From Nocardia concava NBRC 100430 (GTDB lineage: Bacteria > Actinomycetota > Actinomycetes > Mycobacteriales > Mycobacteriaceae), in contig NZ_BAFX01000135.1 in assembly GCF_000308815.1 (NCBI RefSeq), positions 1 to 64,000 of the forward strand: 64,000 nucleotides of DNA. Reading direction: 5' to 3'. The notes beneath the pieces are model-generated. The model saw only the letters and a list, made by a program, of their open reading frames with translations, ran no database searches and was not told the DNA's origin. Shown in pieces: positions 62,837 through 64,000 of this stretch. Positions within the stretch are counted from its first letter, which is position 1. Every line of letters begins with the position of its first letter. The translations under genes and the position numbers were made by a program.

Positions 62837-62850
62837 TAGAACACGTTCTA
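62837..62850. promoter_or_regulatory. KstR-type operator upstream of fprB
   Basis: A third exact copy of TAGAACACGTTCTA, 62 bases upstream of the fprB start and 151 upstream of the divergent phosphatase gene. The spacing suits a repressor site in the fprB promoter. Confidence 0.88.
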
Positions 62851-63001
62851 ATATAGGCGGCATTCCATCGGGTGTCGGCACGGCGATGTGACGCCACCTT
62901 CAGTGTGCCTCGAGTGTGAGCACTGTCTCGCGTCGGCACCGGGCGGTACCGCTGTGAGTCCGGTCTCGGGGCTGCACTCGAGGAGACCTACCGTAATACC
63001 T

Positions 63002-63493
63002 ATGGTGCGGACTCTCATCCTGATGCGACACGGCAAATCCGGTTACCCCGAGGGCGTGCCCGACCACGAGCGTCCATTGGCCCCGCGCGGACGCCGCGAG
63101 GCGGGGCTGGCCGGGGACTGGCTGCGGGCCACCCAGCCGAGCATCGACGCCGTGCTCTGTTCCAGTTCCACGCGGACCCGGGAGACGCTGGCGGCCACCG
63201 GCATCACCGCGCCGGTGTCCTACGAGAAGTCGATCTACGAGGCGTCCCCGCACACCCTCATCGAATTGGTCCAGCTCACCGACGACTCGGTCGAGACGCT
63301 GCTGCTCATCGGCCACTCCCCCGGAATGCCCTGGACCGCATGGGAATTGGCGGCCAACCGCGATTCCGGACCGGCCGCGGAGCTGAGCGCGAAATTCCCC
63401 ACCTCGGCGCTGGCGGTCATCGAATTCGACCGGCCGTGGGCAGACGCCGACCCGGGCACGGGCGAGCTGGTGCGCTTCCACGTGCCGCGGTAG
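63002..63493 (+). CDS. Histidine phosphatase (SixA-like)
   Basis: 163-residue phosphoglycerate-mutase-superfamily protein. The catalytic LMRHGKS motif is at the N-terminus, CSSSTRTRETL follows at the expected place, and the second catalytic His is in LIGHSPGM. Its small size fits SixA-type protein histidine phosphatases, though small-molecule substrates are equally possible. Divergent from fprB. Confidence 0.9.
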   Translation: MVRTLILMRHGKSGYPEGVPDHERPLAPRGRREAGLAGDWLRATQPSIDAVLCSSSTRTRETLAATGITAPVSYEKSIYEASPHTLIELVQLTDDSVETLLLIGHSPGMPWTAWELAANRDSGPAAELSAKFPTSALAVIEFDRPWADADPGTGELVRFHVPR

Positions 63494-63501
63494 AGCTCGG
63501 C

Positions 63502-63705
63502 TCAGCCGAGTAGCTTGCCCTTCCACACCACGACGCCGCCGACGACCAGCAGGAACAGCAGCGCCAGCCAGAAGTTGGTCAGCACCCACACCACACCGAA
63601 CACGGCCAGCACGGGCAGTGCCGCGATGGCGGTGATCACCGGGTTCTCCTTGGCCGTCTCCAGGGCCGAGCGCGCCCTGATCCGATCCATGTCTTTTCCA
63701 GGCAT
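63502..63705 (-). CDS. Small membrane protein, uncharacterised
   Basis: 67 residues. An N-terminal charged segment (MPGKDMDRIRARSALETAKEN) is followed by two adjacent hydrophobic stretches (about residues 22-40 and 42-59), suggesting a hairpin in the membrane. The reading frame extends upstream but loses sense. Eight bases separate its stop from that of the convergent phosphatase gene. Confidence 0.65.
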   Translation of the reverse strand: MPGKDMDRIRARSALETAKENPVITAIAALPVLAVFGVVWVLTNFWLALLFLLVVGGVVVWKGKLLG

Positions 63706-63770
63706 GACCCCAGCGTAGGCCCGAAATCGCCCCGCGCCACGGCTGATCGAAACTTCGCACCCCCGTAGGC

Positions 63771-63801
63771 TTGCTTGGAGTGCACTCCAACCCGCTACCG
63801 T
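63771..63801 (+). promoter_or_regulatory. MerR-type promoter/operator
   Basis: The 16-base palindrome TTGGAGTGCACTCCAA (63775-63790) overlaps a TTGCTT -35-like hexamer (63771-63776) and sits within a 19-base spacer before TACCGT (63796-63801). Overlong spacers with the dyad between the hexamers are the mark of MerR-activated promoters. It lies 40 bases before the regulator's own start, so autoregulation is likely. Confidence 0.7.
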
Positions 63802-63830
63802 CGATGGTTGGGGAAGAGAGGGGCGAAACG

Positions 63831-64000
63831 ATGAGCGCACCATCGGTACAGCGGGCAACCGCACCGCGGGACATGGCCGAGCACGAGCGGCCGCGCTATT
63901 CGATCGGCGAGGTGTCCGAACGCTGCGGCCTCACCCGCGACACCCTGCGCTGGTACGAGCGCATCGGGCTGATGGACTACGTGGGCCGCGATCACTCCGG
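63831..64000 (+). CDS. MerR-family transcriptional regulator (partial)
   Basis: The first 56 residues are visible before the window ends. They contain the MerR winged helix (YSIGEVSERCGLTRDTLRWYERIGLM). The ATG at 63831 has GAGAGGGG nearby. The effector domain lies outside the window, so its ligand is unknown. Confidence 0.85.
   Translation, partial: MSAPSVQRATAPRDMAEHERPRYSIGEVSERCGLTRDTLRWYERIGLMDYVGRDHS

Overview
The window is high-GC actinobacterial chromosome. The EF-Tu, the mycofactocin glycosyltransferase MftF, the FprB-type reductase, paired DUF3558 lipoproteins and perfect KstR (cholesterol regulator) boxes point to the Mycobacteriales, most likely Nocardia or a close relative. The species is inferred, not shown.

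Layout. (1) 1-26515, minus strand: two giant nonribosomal peptide synthetase (NRPS) genes, translationally coupled. The first has an EntF-like starter condensation domain and five complete C-A-T modules, then ends after a sixth C domain. The second begins with the matching A domain and runs off the left edge. The C-terminus of the first and the N-terminus of the second carry homologous, truncated adenylation-like fragments, which may be a docking pair. (2) 26516-28455: an upstream region rich in inverted repeats, then a GAF plus winged-helix regulator that could control the cluster, divergent from a cytochrome P450. (3) 28456-41005: P450, a lone mftF, a TetR regulator, kshB (steroid 9-alpha-hydroxylase reductase) behind a perfect KstR box, a secreted SLT transglycosylase, an AlkD-like protein, a secreted lipase, a second TetR, an SPW-repeat membrane protein, a FAD-dependent reductase with a KstR box inside its first codons, a racemase and a small acidic protein. 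(4) 41093-45527: the housekeeping block rpsL-rpsG-fusA-tuf. (5) 45805-48882: two DUF3558 lipoproteins, then hppD divergent from an Lrp/AsnC regulator. (6) 48903-54841: a compact set of GntR regulator, isopenicillin-N-synthase-like 2OG-Fe(II) oxygenase, three-part NitT/TauT-type ABC importer and an amidohydrolase/deaminase, which looks like an uptake-and-catabolism operon for a nitrogenous, perhaps nucleobase-like, substrate. (7) 54937-64000: AlkZ-like protein, quinone oxidoreductase, membrane Ser/Thr kinase, acyl-ACP thioesterase-like protein, a Cys-repeat lipoprotein, fprB behind a third KstR box, a histidine phosphatase, a small membrane protein and the start of a MerR regulator.

Two themes tie genes together. 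The NRPS region is probably a single peptide assembly line (predicted start: acyl-Ser-X-Ser-X-X, then a Leu-like residue-X-Ser and more beyond the window). Separately, three electron-transfer genes more than 6 kb apart (kshB, the FAD reductase and fprB) each carry the same 14-base KstR palindrome, so steroid availability probably controls redox-partner supply. No tRNA, rRNA, CRISPR array, insertion sequence or phage gene was recognised.
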